The notes below the pieces were generated by a model. The model saw nothing but the letters and a program-made list of their open reading frames with translations, was not told the DNA's origin and ran no database searches. Positions 62,565-64,000 of a stretch of 64,000 nt of DNA are shown in pieces. The first letter of the stretch is position 1; each line of letters begins with the position of its first letter. A program made the position numbers and the translations under genes. Source of the stretch: Allohahella marinimesophila (GTDB lineage: Bacteria; Pseudomonadota; Gammaproteobacteria; Pseudomonadales; Oleiphilaceae); NCBI RefSeq assembly GCF_039538005.1, contig NZ_BAABBO010000007.1:652632-716631 (forward strand). The letters are read 5' to 3'.

Positions 62565-63650
62565 TCAGTACAGCAACATGGCATCGCCATAGCTGAAGAA
62601 GCGGTAGCGCTCCTGAATGGCTTCCGCATACGCTGCCATGATGGCTTCACGACCAGCCAGTGCAGACACCAGCATTAACAGTGTCGACCTCGGCAAATGG
62701 AAATTGGTCAGGAGCGCATCGATCACTTTGAACTCGAAGCCCGGGTGGATGAAGATATCCGTATCGCCGCAGCCCGCCACGAGATCGCCACTACCGGCGG
62801 CAGCGCTTTCCAGTGCGCGCACGACGGTAGTACCGACTGCAATGACGCGTCCGCCCCGCTCACGCGTCGCGCGAATGGCATCGACAACCGCTGCAGGCAC
62901 ATCATAGAGCTCGGTATGCATCACATGCCCTGCGATGTTTTCGACCCGCACTGGCTGAAAGGTTCCGGCGCCCACATGCAGCGTCGTATAGGCCGTTTCG
63001 ATGCCCCTCTCCCTCAGTGTGGTCAGCATGGCCTCGTCAAAGTGCAGCCCGGCGGTCGGTGCGGCGATCGCCCCTGGCTTGCTGGCGTAGACGGTCTGAT
63101 ATCGGTGCAGATCTTCCGGCGACTGCGCCGTTCGCTCGATATAGGGCGGCAATGGCACGATACCGTACTCACCCAACACGCCATCGATATCGACATGAGG
63201 GGCCGAAGGGCTGCGCTGCAAGCGCAAGGCGAACAGATCGCCTTCGCGACCGGTCACCTCGAAAACCGGAGTACCGGCATCGTCTGCCTGGGCGGATTGT
63301 CCGGCCTTGCACAGTATGATTCGGGCGCCTGGCTTGGGTGCCTTGCTCGCCCGCACATGGGCCAGGCAGTGCACATCGTCAAGCATTCGCTCCAGCAGAA
63401 TTTCCACGGCACCGCCAGTTGCCTTGTGACCAAACAGCCGTGCTGGAATGACTTTGGTATTATTGAAGACGAGCAGGTCACCTGGCTGAAGGTAGGCAGG
63501 CAGGTTTTCAAAGCGATCATGCCTGATGCCGCTGGCACCTTCGCTCATGCGCATCGTGAGGAGCCTGCTGGCTGAGCGTCGCTCAAGCGGATGCTGAGCA
63601 ATGAGCGCCTCTGGCAACTCGAAATCGTAATCACTGGTGGAGGAAGTCAT
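62565..63650 (-). CDS. queA: S-adenosylmethionine:tRNA ribosyltransferase-isomerase
   Basis: QueA builds the epoxyqueuosine ring by moving the ribosyl group of SAM to preQ1-tRNA. Matching segments are YDFELPEALIAQHPLERR, GDLLVFNNTKVIPARLFG, GTFQPVRVENIAGHVMHTE and FHLPRSTLLMLVSALAG. The ATG at 63650 gives 361 residues and the conserved start; the open frame upstream to 63761 has no family similarity. tgt follows after 36 bp. Confidence 0.96.
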   Translation of the reverse strand: MTSSTSDYDFELPEALIAQHPLERRSASRLLTMRMSEGASGIRHDRFENLPAYLQPGDLLVFNNTKVIPARLFGHKATGGAVEILLERMLDDVHCLAHVRASKAPKPGARIILCKAGQSAQADDAGTPVFEVTGREGDLFALRLQRSPSAPHVDIDGVLGEYGIVPLPPYIERTAQSPEDLHRYQTVYASKPGAIAAPTAGLHFDEAMLTTLRERGIETAYTTLHVGAGTFQPVRVENIAGHVMHTELYDVPAAVVDAIRATRERGGRVIAVGTTVVRALESAAAGSGDLVAGCGDTDIFIHPGFEFKVIDALLTNFHLPRSTLLMLVSALAGREAIMAAYAEAIQERYRFFSYGDAMLLY

Positions 63651-63794
63651 GGACACCGTTGCTGGGGAGTTGCGCCGCCGAGCGACCTTTATTGGCGCGC
63701 ATTGTAGGCGCCGCAGCACACGTGGGCAAGCGTCGGGATTCGACCGAACAAGCCCGAGCAAACGCTTGCAAAGCCTTTATTTGATCACTATGCG

Positions 63795-63822
63795 TTGACC
63801 AGAGACGAAAAGAACGTATAAT
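63795..63822 (+). promoter_or_regulatory. Sigma-70 promoter for tRNA-Leu
   Basis: TTGACC (63795-63800) and a perfect TATAAT (63817-63822) are separated by 16 bp. The expected transcription start, near 63829, is about 34 bases before the mature tRNA. It also lies about 145 bp upstream of the divergent queA start. Confidence 0.8.
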
Positions 63823-63862
63823 TTTGCAGCTCGTTAACGACTGGCTTCGCCTGTCGTGACAG

Positions 63863-63947
63863 GCCGGGATGGCGGAACTGGTAGACGCGCACGACTCAAA
63901 CTCGTGTTCCTAACGGAGTGAGAGTTCGATTCTCTCTCTCGGCACCA
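63863..63947 (+). tRNA. tRNA-Leu(CAA)
   Basis: The 85-nt sequence folds as a class II tRNA: acceptor GCCGGGA pairs with TCTCGGC (one G-T pair), the D-loop contains GGTAGACGCG typical of leucine tRNAs, the anticodon arm is CACGA-CTCAAAC-TCGTG with anticodon CAA (reads UUG), a long variable arm follows, and the T-arm has GTTCGATTC. The discriminator A and CCA are encoded (63944-63947). Confidence 0.95.
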
Positions 63948-64000
63948 CTGACACATAAAAAAGCCCCTTCAATGAAAGTAATGCCGATCAGATAAGCACT

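Noticed and set aside
63955..64000. AAAAAAGCCCC after the tRNA as the start of an intrinsic terminator
   Set aside because: No complementary GGGGC arm occurs before the window ends.

Overview
The window looks like the chromosome of a free-living, probably aquatic or marine gammaproteobacterium outside the Enterobacterales. Two conserved gammaproteobacterial neighbourhoods are present: apbC/metG/rnf, and trmJ-cysE-iscS-ndk-rlmN-pilF-rodZ-ispG-hisS-yfgM-bamB-der. Several proteins resemble Pseudomonas or oceanospirillum-grade homologues (Dcd, PurM/PurN/DUF3108, ComEA-like, lipase chaperone). Genes are densely packed, with many 1-17 nt overlaps, and I see no frameshifts, insertion sequences, prophage or CRISPR. 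The organism cannot be named from sequence reading alone.

Layout. 1-8.1 kb: the 5' part of hda, a CDP-alcohol phosphatidyltransferase, purMN with a DUF3108 protein, and a leftward group apbC-dcd-DUF416-avtA. 8.3-15.2 kb: metG, a shortened rnfABC set, fbp and a TonB-like protein. 15.2-25.9 kb: a secreted animal-type alpha-amylase, exonuclease III, a hybrid histidine kinase, thiD, an amidase overlapping an active inositol-phosphatase-family gene, a CBS-domain protein and a Tas-type aldo/keto reductase. 25.9-28.3 kb: a tandem glycine riboswitch ahead of dadA and a solute-binding protein. 28.4-40.1 kb: a transglutaminase/DUF2126 protein, an orphan lipase chaperone, a ComEA-like protein, and a GGDEF-EAL protein overlapping ackA-pta. 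40.1-52.9 kb: housekeeping genes from der leftward through to trmJ. 52.9-57 kb: a three-gene molybdenum aldehyde oxidoreductase (paoABC type). 57-64 kb: a SuhB homologue with its metal site destroyed, then secF-secD-yajC-tgt-queA and a tRNA-Leu(CAA) with a clear promoter.

Most notable points. (1) The gene in the conserved suhB position keeps the SuhB fold but has lost its catalytic metal ligands, while a second IMPase-family protein with all motifs intact is encoded 33 kb away; this suggests a SuhB kept only for its RNA-polymerase/Nus antitermination role. (2) The isc operon is reduced to iscS, and that IscS ends before the IscU-docking tail. (3) Only rnfA, rnfB and rnfC are present; rnfD, rnfG, rnfE and nth are missing from the locus. 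(4) A tandem glycine riboswitch controls dadA. (5) A lipase-specific chaperone is present without a lipase beside it. Much of the window is core housekeeping: purine, thiamine and isoprenoid synthesis, tRNA charging and modification, outer-membrane assembly and Sec export.
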